A stretch of 64,000 nt of DNA from Siphonodentalium dalli (lineage: Eukaryota; Mollusca; Scaphopoda; Gadilida; Siphonodentaliidae). This document shows positions 11,720-20,680 of the stretch, piece by piece. A program made the position numbers and the translations under genes. Positions within the stretch are counted from its first letter, which is position 1. Each line of letters begins with the position of its first letter. The stretch is taken from NCBI GenBank assembly GCA_032622095.1, contig CP136069.1, forward strand, positions 153,627,043 through 153,691,042, read 5' to 3'. The notes below the pieces were generated by a model. It saw only the letters and a program-made list of their open reading frames with translations, was not told the DNA's origin and did not search any database.

Positions 11720-12283
11720 AAAATCAATTAACTCACAAATGAAACTCATGAAGGAGCGAATGGACTCATTTCTAAATTTGATAGCATAATTCCTTCACAA
11801 GAGAGTGTTACTGGACATAAGACAAACACGTTTACTCAAACAGACATTACCCCAATTCAAACTGACCAGCAAATGCGTGATATGGATTTAGAATCTACTG
11901 AAATAGCGACATCAACAGAGACAAAAACTAAATCTGATTTCGATGACAAGCCTGTGGTACCAGATACATATTCATCTAGTGTGTCAACTCATAATAGATA
12001 TAGCGTTTTTAACGACACGTGCGATAATTCCCAAATTAACATTCAGGATGAGGAAAGTGACAAATATCCTCCACATCGACCAAATGAGGATCAGACCATG
12101 CCTCGCGGAAATTCACAGATTCGCGGAAATCTACACGATATTCCAGTGGACGCCTGCCATGTGCTCATAGGTGACTCAGTCTTAGGGGTCATTCACTCGA
12201 AGAAAATTGGATCAAAACGAGAACCAGCGTATACGATCGTTCAACCTGGGCAAAATCCTTCTGGGCTGATTAGCTATTTCTAG
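11720..12283 (+). pseudogene. SGNH-like GDSV domain, C-terminal half of interrupted gene
   Basis: The frame is open from a TAA at about 11733 to the stop at 12283 (first ATG 11873, 136 residues). A low-complexity T/S/D/Q-rich stretch leads into DACHVLIGDSVLGVIHSKK and then VQPGQNPSGLIS. VLIGDSVL fits SGNH block I (GDS with the catalytic serine) and the PG motif fits block II; blocks III and V are absent, so it is truncated. With the domain at 8102 it is the probable other half of one gene, now separated by 2.6 kb of inserted satellite. No endonuclease or polymerase lies adjacent. Confidence 0.5.
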
Positions 12284-13621
12284 CCATGACTCAAAAGTTT
12301 ACTCTACTTCATTCTGAGTTCATATAACGATCGAATAAATAAATTTTGTTGAAAAATATTACAAATCAAAAGATTGAAAGCGGATGTAGCGAAAGACTAG
12401 ATCGAGCATGTTAAAAATTGAAACTCGGTGGTGGATCTAATTTTATATCTGTTATTGAATGGCACTTGTTTCATTCATTTCCTGCAACAATTTTATAATT
12501 ATGTACGTTTAAAACGTCATCATATATTAAATGCACAACATTTAACGATGTATCAATATATTGAATGTTTGTTCTAAGATTCGCTCCATTGCAATATGCC
12601 ACAATTCCTTTTTCGCATGCAACCATGTTCTTGAAGTTGACCTTGACAGCTTGGAATCTAGGTGCCAAAATTAATTGGAATTTTGTTTACACATCTCAGT
12701 CTCTGTCTACAGTTTATTTTCAAAATGTGCCACTACGCACTGGTGCATTTCATGAAGAACAATGAGTATTCTGTTGTGGAGTCAAATGAAATACTCTGTG
12801 AAGAAAATGAGACATAGTCACATACAACAATGAAACATGGGACTTTTCAAAATCCAGAGAAATCATTTGGAAACACTGGAAATGGGAAAAATTAGCTAAC
12901 ATGCCGGGAAAGTCTTGCACTTTTGTGGTAAGTAAGTTAACTTTTTACATTCTGTGATATGCAACTGATATAATAATTAAGCTATTAAAGGTAAACAATC
13001 CGATCAAAATTCTTCAAAAGACGCTCTAATTAGTATTATCAGAATCCATTAATTAGTAAATTAAAAAAAAATAATGCTAAACACTGTCAACTATGATATA
13101 AAATTTCACAAAACGTGTTAATGATCAACATTTTGTTCAACAAATTTTGACCGAATTGTCAAAATATTTCATATAAAGCCACTTGATTTTAGAGGTATCC
13201 ATCTTCACCTGCAACCGTCGGAGAAGTCTTTTTAGTGCGATACACCTCTGCCAGGACTTGCACTGTATCACGAAGAAGAAGTCAATTAAAAAATGCCAGC
13301 ACGCCAATAAACCAAGGCGGTGAAAAATTGTATATTTCAAAAATCGATATCTTATCACTTATGAACTTTGTTGGGTGGGTTCCTCGACTCGAAATGAACT
13401 TTGTTGGGTTGGTTCCTCGACTCGAATCTAATATTTTTAACCCCCGAAGCCAAAGAAATAGCAATTAAGGGGCATTTAATCGGATTATGCATCTTTAACA
13501 GATTTTATAATTGCCATGGCATACATCTCAAGTTAAAATATTTTATGTTCAAGTTCAACCACATGTAGTTGCTGGAATTTCTGTTCCAAAATAAACAGGT
13601 CTGTTTTTATATTCTCTTCAG
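12284..13621. other. No clear gene; possible short first exon
   Basis: An ATG at 12901 opens nine codons (MPGKSCTFV) ending at a GTG|GTAAGT donor-like site; this could be a first exon but its phase does not fit the exon-like segment at 13622. A 33-bp direct duplication containing TTTGTTGGGT and TTCCTCGACTCGAA lies at 13361-13427. Confidence 0.4.
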
Positions 13622-13813
13622 AGGACCATCAAGCATTGGTGGACATCACAAAACGCATAACCAAACATAAAAAGTGTAATGTTGATGAGCTCCAGGCAGA
13701 ACTGAAAGATCCAGTCAATAACATAGGGAGAGGGAAAAGTAAAAAAGACGGCAAAGAATTTTGACATCGAATTGGAAAAGGAGAGTGAAGACAGCACAGA
13801 GGAAGAAACTGGG
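13622..13813 (+). pseudogene. Exon-like segment, unrecognised
   Basis: It is bounded by a pyrimidine-rich acceptor (TATTCTCTTCAG) and a donor-like GGG|GTATGA. The frame reads DHQALVDITKRITKHKK ... DELQAELKDP, stops at TGA, and continues in the next frame as an acidic DIELEKESEDSTEEETG. A one-base slip near GGGAAAAGT reconciles the two. The charged composition suggests a linker or nuclear protein segment. I do not recognise a domain. Confidence 0.35.
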
Positions 13814-14109
13814 GTATGATATTTGAACATTCTTTGTCCAGACATAGAAGCCTATCTCACTTGTATTGCAATTTTTTTTTACTTGATGAACAGTGCCACA
13901 GTCTCTTGATTTGACGATCCACATGCAATGGGGCAAAACATGTTATATAATGAACCTATGGAGATGTAAACTCTTCCACTTACGGTATAATCTTTATTGA
14001 CTGTATGTGTAAAATAACAATTTGATGTTTGGAGAGCTTGAATACTACAATAATTGTTTAGAAAGTTGAGAATGGAATTTTTCAGCCTTCCTGGCCACTC
14101 TTAATTTAA

Positions 14110-14703
14110 TAATAGATAAGGCATATATACAGTACAAGAAGGTGACCCGACTTCGTCCGGGCTTTGACCTTGAATTGACCATTGTGAAGGTCAAGGTCAG
14201 GTGGGGTCACGATTTGACCCGTCCAAAACACTGCCCGTCTAAAACACTGCCCGGACAAAAGTACCCGTCGAAATCCATCCGGTTTTACCCGATTTGAACT
14301 CGAATTGATCATTTTGAAGGTCAGGTCGGGGTCACGATTTGACCCGTCCAAAACACTCAGTGGACAAAAGTAACCCTATGTATCAAATTTCGTGGAAATC
14401 CCATCAAAATTCACGATTTGACCTTGAATTGACCCGATTTCAAGGTCAAGATCATGTCGCACAGGCAAATGAATAGGCTTATGAGACTCCCCATACGAAA
14501 GTATCCCTAGACACTAATTTTCATCGAAATCCCGTGATATTCGGGCGTTTGACCTTGAAATGAGCCGATTTCAAGGTCAAAGTCACGTCGCACGGGCAAA
14601 TTAATAGGCCTATGCCACTCCCTGGCCGAAAGTAACCCCACATACAAAGTTTCATCGAAATCCCGTGATATTCGGGCGTTTGACCTTGAAATATATAATA
14701 GAT
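14110..14703 (+). repeat. GGTCA-rich tandem repeat element
   Basis: It opens with CTTCGTCCGGGCT and closes with AAATATATAATAGATG, as does the copy at 40020-40725. Inside are tandem units of about 120-140 bp with TTTGACCTTGAA, TTCAAGGTCAA and ATCGAAATCCCGTGATATTCGG. The many AAGGTCA words resemble extended nuclear-receptor half-sites. Non-coding. Confidence 0.75.
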
Positions 14704-15520
14704 GGCACAGAGTTTACATTTTTATTTAGCAAGAAAATGAACGGCTGTAGACATATGACATTTAAAGAAATGCATTATTGCCATATCAAATCTTCATACA
14801 CTGTGCACACATTCATACTCTTAACCTCTCCCTCTCTTTAAATTCTCTCTCTCTCTCTCTTCCTCTGACTGCCGACTAGTTTGGATGAACCTATTTCAGC
14901 GTGTGTGTAGCTAAGGTGATATGAAGTAAAATAACTTTAAGGCATGATTATCTAAAAACTAATTCCTTCACGGGTCACTAATTAACAATGGGTATAGTGC
15001 TGTTGGATTTTATTTCCTTTCATCTTCGAAAAGTAATTAATGTTGCATTCACCTGTTTTATGTAATGAAATAAAGATTCAATAATCCTACTTCATAACCA
15101 GTTTAGACATGTGGAAAACGGCGTCGTGAATTGAAAGTTGAAGTATCCAGGGTTACAACACTATCGACTATCTTGTTCACTAAGTTATGGCCCAATCCTC
15201 GAATTTGCCCACCTTTTCAGGTGACATGTGGTTATGCGACCTTTTATTATGATCATTGGGTACTTTTATGATTATTTATTCTTAAAATATTTAATATTAC
15301 CAAAATACAAACGACCTTTTCCAAATCGAGCCATTCACATGTATCAGTTTACATTCCATCACCGGTTGTATCGGGCGTTTTCATTGGTTGCTAGCGAAAA
15401 CTCTGATCCAATATAAAAATAGCTTGTAGTATCTCTCTGCGCACCCAATTGGCGTGTCTGACAACTGTCAAGTTTGACACTTCTGTGTATTGTTTCGATC
15501 ACTATAATTTTTAATTTGAG
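14704..15520. other. No recognisable gene
   Basis: AT-rich sequence with a CT-rich microsatellite at about 14822-14862. No frame with motifs. Confidence 0.6.
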
Positions 15521-15768
15521 CATGAAAGCTCGTTTTTTCAACAACAGAAATACATTCTTCCTAATCATAGAGGAGCCCTACAATACCCAGAAATTGTAGC
15601 CCAATACATAGATAAGGAGATAACGAATGGACCCGTCATAGGCCCTTTTCAAGAGAACCCTTTCTCAAAAGAAATTCACATTTCACCCTTGAACACAGTT
15701 AACAAAAGAGATACAGAGGATAGAAGAATTATATTTGATCTGAGCTTCCCCCAGAACAATTCAATTAA

Positions 15769-16159
15769 CCCTTTACCCAACAAACCGGCCACAACCGGCC
15801 AAATAAAGCTTCAACAGCCTAAAATATCTTCGGTCTGTCTCAATAGAACCATACACATATGGATATCATTGGAACCGGCTCCTTGACCACATTGTGATAG
15901 TTACAGTTATGCCCTGTGCCAATGCATTCTCTTATATATGCGAGTCGACCATAGGTCGCCTCGCATATATAAGAGAATGCATTGGCCTCAAAATATCTTT
16001 TTTTAACACTTTTTATCATTTTTTCTTACATTCTTTAACAATTTTATAATTTTTAATGTGTTAAGCCAATGCATTCTCTTATATATGCGAGGCGACCTAT
16101 GGTCGACTCGCATATATAAGAGAATGCATTGGCACAGGGCCCTTCTGTTGGGTAAAGGG
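15769..16159. mobile_element. piggyBac-type palindromic MITE, copy 1
   Basis: Flanked by TTAA on both sides (15765-15768 and 16160-16163) with inverted ends CCCTTTACCCAACA/TGTTGGGTAAAGGG. TTAA targets and CCYTT-type ends are the signature of piggyBac elements. It is 391 bp, non-coding, and filled by two 69-bp palindromes. Removing it with one TTAA leaves the DIRS reading frame open across the junction, so the insertion happened in a then-intact frame. Confidence 0.85.
15918..16133. repeat. Double palindrome inside MITE copy 1
   Basis: Two 69-bp perfect or near-perfect hairpins (15918-15986 and 16065-16133), each GCCAATGCATTCTCTTATAT ... back to GCATTGGC, centred on CGACCATAGGTCG or CGACCTATGGTCG. 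The second is the inverse of the first, and the flanking GCCCTGTG/CACAGGGC extends the outer symmetry, so the region can fold either as two hairpins or as one long one. Confidence 0.9.
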
Positions 16160-17012
16160 TTAATGAGCTTATTGCAGATGAAGAATACTTGGGTCAGTCT
16201 ACCAAAGTAGCCTACCCTTTAGTGGAAAATCTGGTAGATCTTGTGAAGAATTTTTGTAAAGGATGCCTTCTTTATAAACGGGATCTTCATAAAGCCTACA
16301 GACAATTTTTTCTGGATCCCGCAGATATTCATAACATGGGTTTCATCTGGGAGAAACAGCTCAATTTTGATACGGCACTGCAGTTAATATTTGGATGAGT
16401 AAGAAAAGGGCATCGGTTAAACAATTATAGTCTTTATTGGGTAAACTCCACTTTGTTAGTCAGTGTGTTAGGCCAGGGCGAATTTTCGTTTTCTAGGCTG
16501 CTAACTTGGTTAAGGGAATGTAATTACAGAATTCCAAATAAGCAACTTGTTATTCCAAACTTCATTCATGCAGATTTGTTATGGTGGTCAAAATTCCAGA
16601 GAGAATTCAATGGGGTGTCCATTATGCAGATGGAACAATGGTCAAAACCAGATGAAGTTTTCTCAACAGACGCCTGTCTTTCAGGGTGTGGTGGAATCTT
16701 TAATGCTCAGTTCTTTCATGCCTCCTTCCCATCTTTTTTAACAGACAGAGAGTTAGATATCAGAATTATTAACAATTTGCGTAGCCTTAAAACTTTGGAG
16801 TGGACAGTTACATGGAAAGAGGGTTAAAATATTCTGTGACAATCACATTTCAGTTACTCTAATTAATACAGGAAGAAGTAGGGACAACTTTTTACGATAT
16901 TGTCTTCGTGAAATCTGTTATTTGGCAGCTAAAAATGAATTTGAAGTAAGAAGTGTTCATCTCAGTAGCAGGGCTAACAGAGTTTCTGACCTGTTATTGA
17001 GATGGAACACTG

Positions 17013-17388
17013 AGTGAAATGCAGAATCAAAATTTTATTCAATCATGACAGACAATGGCCTGACAGAAAGAATGTCAGAGATATCAGTTGATCCAGAGCT
17101 TTTTAGGTTCAGAAATAATTGATAGTGAATAATCAAAGAATTTCGGATGGCGAGTAATAGGCATTTTGAAAACTTCCTTGTAGATGCTGAACTGCAGAAT
17201 TTATAAGCAGTCGCAGACGACGGTATCCCCCGCCGAAATGTGCAGTTGGGGAAGTGCATTCTCAATAATGTTTGCGTTCTCAATATGTGCTAAACAAGAC
17301 AAAATCCCTGGCTTGCGAACTCATTTTAGGTACTAGCCATGTGACGTCGTCAAGTCCAATAACTCTGCTGAAAATATCCGGCCGGACC
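17013..17388. other. Tail of DIRS remnant, then no gene
   Basis: Up to about 17200 broken frames continue the DIRS polyprotein (for example FLVDAELQN). After that no motif is seen. Confidence 0.4.
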
Positions 17389-17525
17389 AGGGGGGGGGGG
17401 GGGGGGGGTCGGAAAAATAAATTCAGGCACGTATGGCATTTTTTCCCTTTCGATCATTTTTTGTACCCACCCACCCCCACCGCCAAATTTTTTTTTCCGA
17501 CCATTTTTGGACACCCACCCCCCTT
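17389..17525 (+). repeat. Poly-G / GTCGGAAAAA repeat, copy 1
   Basis: An 18-bp G run is followed by GTCGGAAAAATAAA and later TTTTTCCGACC and ACCCACCCCCC. A relative at 23100-23265 has the same order (G run, GTCGGAAAAAGG, TTTGGGACCCACC). The element is short and non-coding. Confidence 0.65.
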
Positions 17526-17548
17526 AAAACACTAAAACAGTAATAAAG

Positions 17549-17794
17549 ATGCGAAAACCGGCGGAAACAGTTGTTCCTGTGTCAAATTGTGTTATATACA
17601 CAAAGTTCAGTTTAAAGCCTGCGGCTGTTTCCAAGGAGAGTGCACCGTGCACGAACAGGCCTGTTACTTGCGCAGAATGTCATGTAGTGTATTGGAGTTA
17701 CCATATGCCTTCGCATTATGAAAACAAACTTAGAGGTGTTGTGTGCGATCTCAAAATTGAAGAAGCTGAAACGCAACATATGTTAAAGCTGTGA
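17549..17794 (+). pseudogene. Small zinc-finger-like ORF, unrecognised family
   Basis: An 81-residue frame. Residues 40-65 read VTCAECHVVYWSYHMPSHYE, a C-x2-C-x8-H-x4-H arrangement that fits a C2H2-type finger, followed by a helical charged tail (LKIEEAETQHMLKL). The frame ends at CT|GTGAGC, which could also be a splice donor. It lies between the DIRS remnant and an SGNH remnant, so it is probably part of an element; no function is assigned. Confidence 0.4.
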
Positions 17795-18282
17795 GCTTCC
17801 TATGTTTTGAGAAAACACAAGCATGACTATTTTCGTTTTCTGAATGGATGTCAGAACACATCTATGGCACTAGTAACATTTTGATATTCTACCTGATTCG
17901 ACCAGTGATTCGACTGCTATCTCCCAACATTTAAAGAAATGGAATTATGCAATTCTGCCTTATCAGAATATATAGTCTTATTTGAGATACAACTATGATT
18001 AAAAGACATTTTTGACAGCTGATCAGTCACGTAGCTCACTTCTTCATTTAGACGAGGCGGAGCATCATGCGCCTTTCAAATGAAGGTGCCATCTGAGTTA
18101 ATTCAAATGCACGGAGACTGGATTAGCGACGCTTACAAAGTTTACCTCAAGTTTTCTGCACAAACTTTCAGTATCTAAACAAATGGCGTCTGCCTTAAAT
18201 GACCTATAAATATAAAGTACTGTAAAATATTGAAGACAAATTTACAACTCTTTCCATCATATTTTTATTCATTACAGGTCAA
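17795..18282. other. No recognisable gene
   Basis: AT-rich spacer with no motif-bearing frame. Confidence 0.55.
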
Positions 18283-18740
18283 AGGAAGTCTTCTATATAT
18301 TAGGTGATTCGATAGTTAAATATGTATCTGGATTAGATGGAACCTATCTAGATTGTCAAAGAGGCGCTACTATCGAAAGTCTATCCAGCTATGTTTTGTA
18401 TTCCAAATCAATGTTAGTACTAGTATCCTTTAACTGCGTCCTAATACACGTGGGCATCAACAATATTCCAGACAATCAGACAATCAATCAGATTGAATCA
18501 TCATTTGGCAACTTCATAGGAATTCTTCAGCGCCGCCAAGTTAAAATTACGATGTCAGCCATTCTCCCTTGAGTCTGACGAAGAAAATGAAATGAATATG
18601 GTTGGGATACTTTAGGATATGTTCTCCAGCGTATCAGAACACTTCATAAACTTTCATTGAAAGAAGGCCTTTATAATCTAAAAGTAAGCATGAACACCAA
18701 AAAGACACAAGCTCTTCGAAGAAATGTACATGCTCTCTGA
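18283..18740 (+). pseudogene. SGNH-like esterase remnant (GDSIVKYV)
   Basis: After a T-rich stretch ending in ACAG (about 18277-18280) the frame reads VFYILGDSIVKYVSGL, then CQRGATIESLSSYV and VLIHVGINNI. These are SGNH block I (GDS), a block II glycine and block III (G-x-N-D, here GINN). Stops follow near 18570 and the text continues to about 18740 with LGYVLQRIRTLHKL. Non-LTR elements of the CR1 type are known to encode an esterase domain together with a PHD finger in ORF1, and a PHD finger follows here at 18790. No CR1 polymerase is present, so the source element is uncertain. Confidence 0.55.
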
Positions 18741-18779
18741 GACAGACAGCCGACGGCGCAATGTTTTGACAAAGAACCG

Positions 18780-18995
18780 AGTGGCCCCGCATCCTGGGTG
18801 TGCAAATTTTGTCAATGCGATTGTGTGGCCATACCCGACGATGACGATCCACTAATGGGCAGCATAGGTTGCGAAGGATGTAACAGATGGTTCCATTTCC
18901 GATGCCTTGGTCTAAGTGGTGACGAAGAATGGCTGGTAGACAAGAGCTATGTGCGCGATGAGTGTAAGGCGGCTGGAAAAGGAGGAAACGAGTAG
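18780..18995 (+). pseudogene. PHD-finger fragment
   Basis: The frame reads WVCKFCQCDC, then SIGCEGCNRWFHFRCLGLSG and a degenerate final segment (DKSYVRDECKAAGK). This gives C-x2-C ... C-x2-C-x4-H-x2-C, followed by the final C-x2-C region where the first cysteine is replaced (YVRDEC). PHD fingers usually read histone tails. Here it directly follows the SGNH remnant (18283-18740) in the same orientation, which suggests one original protein. Confidence 0.6.
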
Positions 18996-19095
18996 TAAGA
19001 AAGGAAGAGGCAGACTTGGTGGTGGTCGCGGAAGAGGTAGAGGAAGGGGAGGATTAGATTCGGATGAAACCAAAGGAAGTGTCCAGCGCAGAGGG

Positions 19096-19622
19096 TTCTG
19101 TGCTTGAAGGTGGGTGCACCTGTTATCATTGTCAAAAACTTGTCAACATTTCTGACAAACGGAACGCTGGGAATTGTCCAAGGATTTCATGGAGAGTTTC
19201 CAGTGGTAGCTTTTGGTGATGTGGCAGTGCAATTAAAAAGAGAACGGTTTGACGTGCAGCATAAGTCACTCAATGGAGTGGTTGGGAAAAGGGTACAATA
19301 CCCCATACAACTGGCTTTTGCGATGACAGTACACAGGGCCCAGGGTATGACCCTGGATTCAGCCATTGTGGATTGTGCCCTTTTCTTCGCCGCCGGAGAA
19401 ATCGGTGTGGCAGTTGGTCGAGTACGGTGCCAAGAAAACATTCAAGTTATAAACTATTCAAAGAATATAGCTTCTCTAAAACATCCTCCACATGTCTATT
19501 CATATTATACCACTGATGTACAGGGGTTCGTGGACGATAGAACATGTTGTCTAACAAGTGTGGGGGTCAGTCAGCCAGAATATGATTCCAGAGGTTCCAC
19601 CACTCCCCAGCAGCTTCATTAG
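19096..19622 (+). pseudogene. PIF1-like helicase C-terminal fragment
   Basis: The frame (first ATG 19104, about 172 residues) starts LKVGAPVIIVKNLS and continues NGTLGIVQGF, EFPVVAFGD, FAMTVHRAQGMTLD and AVGRVR, then a KHPPHVYSYY tail. V-G-A-P-V-h-h-x-x-N-L and the 'h-x-V-H-x-x-Q-G-x-T-L' motif are characteristic of the last helicase motifs of the PIF1/RRM3 group. The Walker A and B motifs and the N-terminal domains are absent, so it cannot be an active helicase. In animals such fragments come from host PIF1-like genes or from Helitron/Helentron elements; bivalve genomes carry many. The PHD fragment upstream belongs to a different family, so the junction near 19090 is probably a fusion by insertion or deletion. 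Confidence 0.65.
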
Positions 19623-19657
19623 AATGATCGATTCGGAATCCTGCAATGTTGATTTAA

Positions 19658-20037
19658 CCCTTTACCCAACAAACCGGCCAAATAAAGCTTCAACAGCCTA
19701 TAATATCTTCGGTCTGTCTCAATAGAACCATACACATATGGATATCATTGGAACCGGCTCCTTGACCACATTGTGATAGTTAGTTATGCCCTGTGCCAAT
19801 GCATTCTCTTATATATGCGAGTCGACCATAGGTCGCCTCGCATATATAAGAGAATGCATTGGCCTAAAAAAATCATTTTTTAACACTTTTTACCATTATT
19901 TTCTTACATTCTTTAACAATTTTATAATTTTTAATGTGTTAAGCCAATGCATTCTCTTATATATGTGAGGCGACCTATGGTCGACTCGCATATATAAGAG
20001 AATGCATTGGCACAGGGCCCTTCTGTTGGGTAAAGGG
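19658..20037. mobile_element. piggyBac-type palindromic MITE, copy 2
   Basis: 380 bp between TTAA 19654-19657 and TTAA 20038-20041, with the same ends (CCCTTTACCCAACA) and the same pair of internal 69-bp palindromes as the copy at 15769. It lacks about 11 bp near its left end (the duplicated ACAACCGGCC) and differs at few other sites, so the two copies are young relative to their host sequences. Confidence 0.85.
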
Positions 20038-20094
20038 TTAACCAAAATATTTGAAGAAATTAACTGAAAACCGTACATGAAGCATATGGATGAG

Positions 20095-20680
20095 GATTTT
20101 TTAGAATAAAATATATTGGCTGAGTATGTGAATAATGTGCATTCCATACTCACTAGTTTGCTCCATGGTCATCAAGACGGAAAAAGAAAAACTGATTGGA
20201 GCTTACTTTATAGAACCATGAACACCTTTCTTATTGGGAAAGAACACATGGACATGGCACGCCGATTATTCAGGGTGGATAATTTAACACCAGGCATGAA
20301 TATATTTTCCACCAAATTATTCAGGTCCGTGTTTACTTACATGATTTCTGATATGGCAAACAAGGTGAAAGACTTATTCTATAACTTCCCTTTGAAATTC
20401 AACACTTCTGTTCAAATCCATCAAATGCTTAATGTAACAACTGATACATGTAGATTTTCAGGATGAAGCAATGATGTTAACTCAAACTGACACCTTCGGC
20501 AATGAAAGACCAACATCGTCACATTGTTTAACATGTGACATCTTCAAAACAAAAAACAATGAATTTGAGCGTCAGATCAAGATGAAAACAACCATGATAA
20601 ATGCTCTTGAGTCACGCATCAAATACCAAGAAGCAAAAGGTCATTTTTTAGGGCTCACAACCAAACACATAAATAAATAA
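20095..20680 (+). pseudogene. Unrecognised ORF pair downstream of helicase fragment
   Basis: The frame from 20116 (116 residues) reads AEYVNNVHSILTSLLHGHQD, DMARRLFRVDNLTPGMNIF and a hydrophobic SVFTYMISDMANKVKDLFY. A second frame from 20471 (69 residues) is polar and coiled-coil-like (KNNEFERQIKMKTTMINALE) with one CLTC pair. Both lie in + orientation just after the MITE; the gap is a single frame change, so they may be one decayed protein. No domain is recognised. Confidence 0.35.

Larger units (their letters stand above)
9084..11721 (+). mobile_element. Hairpin-ended non-autonomous element with central satellite (Helentron-like)
   Basis: The left end carries TAGCTCAACTTA (9105-9116). The right end finishes with a 31-nt hairpin (11689-11719) whose 3-prime arm is TAAGTTGAGCTA, the exact inverse of that word. 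A copy with the same two ends lies at 34221-35525 and a 5-prime fragment at about 36842, which fixes the boundaries: all three begin near ATGAAAGTGTCAA-like sequence. A GACGGAC microsatellite precedes the hairpin. Terminal inverse word, 3-prime hairpin and central tandem repeats are the features described for molluscan non-autonomous Helentron elements such as pearl; the class assignment is inference. It separates two halves of one decayed gene. Confidence 0.7.
15521..17012 (+). pseudogene. DIRS-type reverse transcriptase / RNase H pseudogene
   Basis: Three blocks lie in order. Block 1 (about 15521-15768) reads HRGALQYPE, GPVIGPFQENPFS and RRIIFDLSFP, the N-terminal RT motifs of DIRS elements. 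It is interrupted by a MITE (15769-16159). Block 2 (16164-16398) continues in frame with AYPLVENL and LLYKRDLHKAYRQFFLDP, the first catalytic-aspartate region. Around 16390 there is a deletion: the Y-L-D-D motif region is missing and the text jumps to the 'SLLGKLHFV' thumb-like part. Block 3 (16453-17012, frameshifted) carries STDACLSGCGG, CDN and NRVSDLL, the RNase H-like aspartates. The tyrosine recombinase expected of a full DIRS element is not seen. A short tail (MTDNGLTERM, to about 17140) resembles the end of such polyproteins. It is a dead element: large deletion, several stops and frameshifts. Confidence 0.75.

Noticed and set aside
9061-11720. Spliceable intron separating the two gene halves
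   Set aside because: CTTAG|GTAAGG resembles a donor, but the same sequence is the left end of a dispersed element, and no acceptor is evident at 11720.
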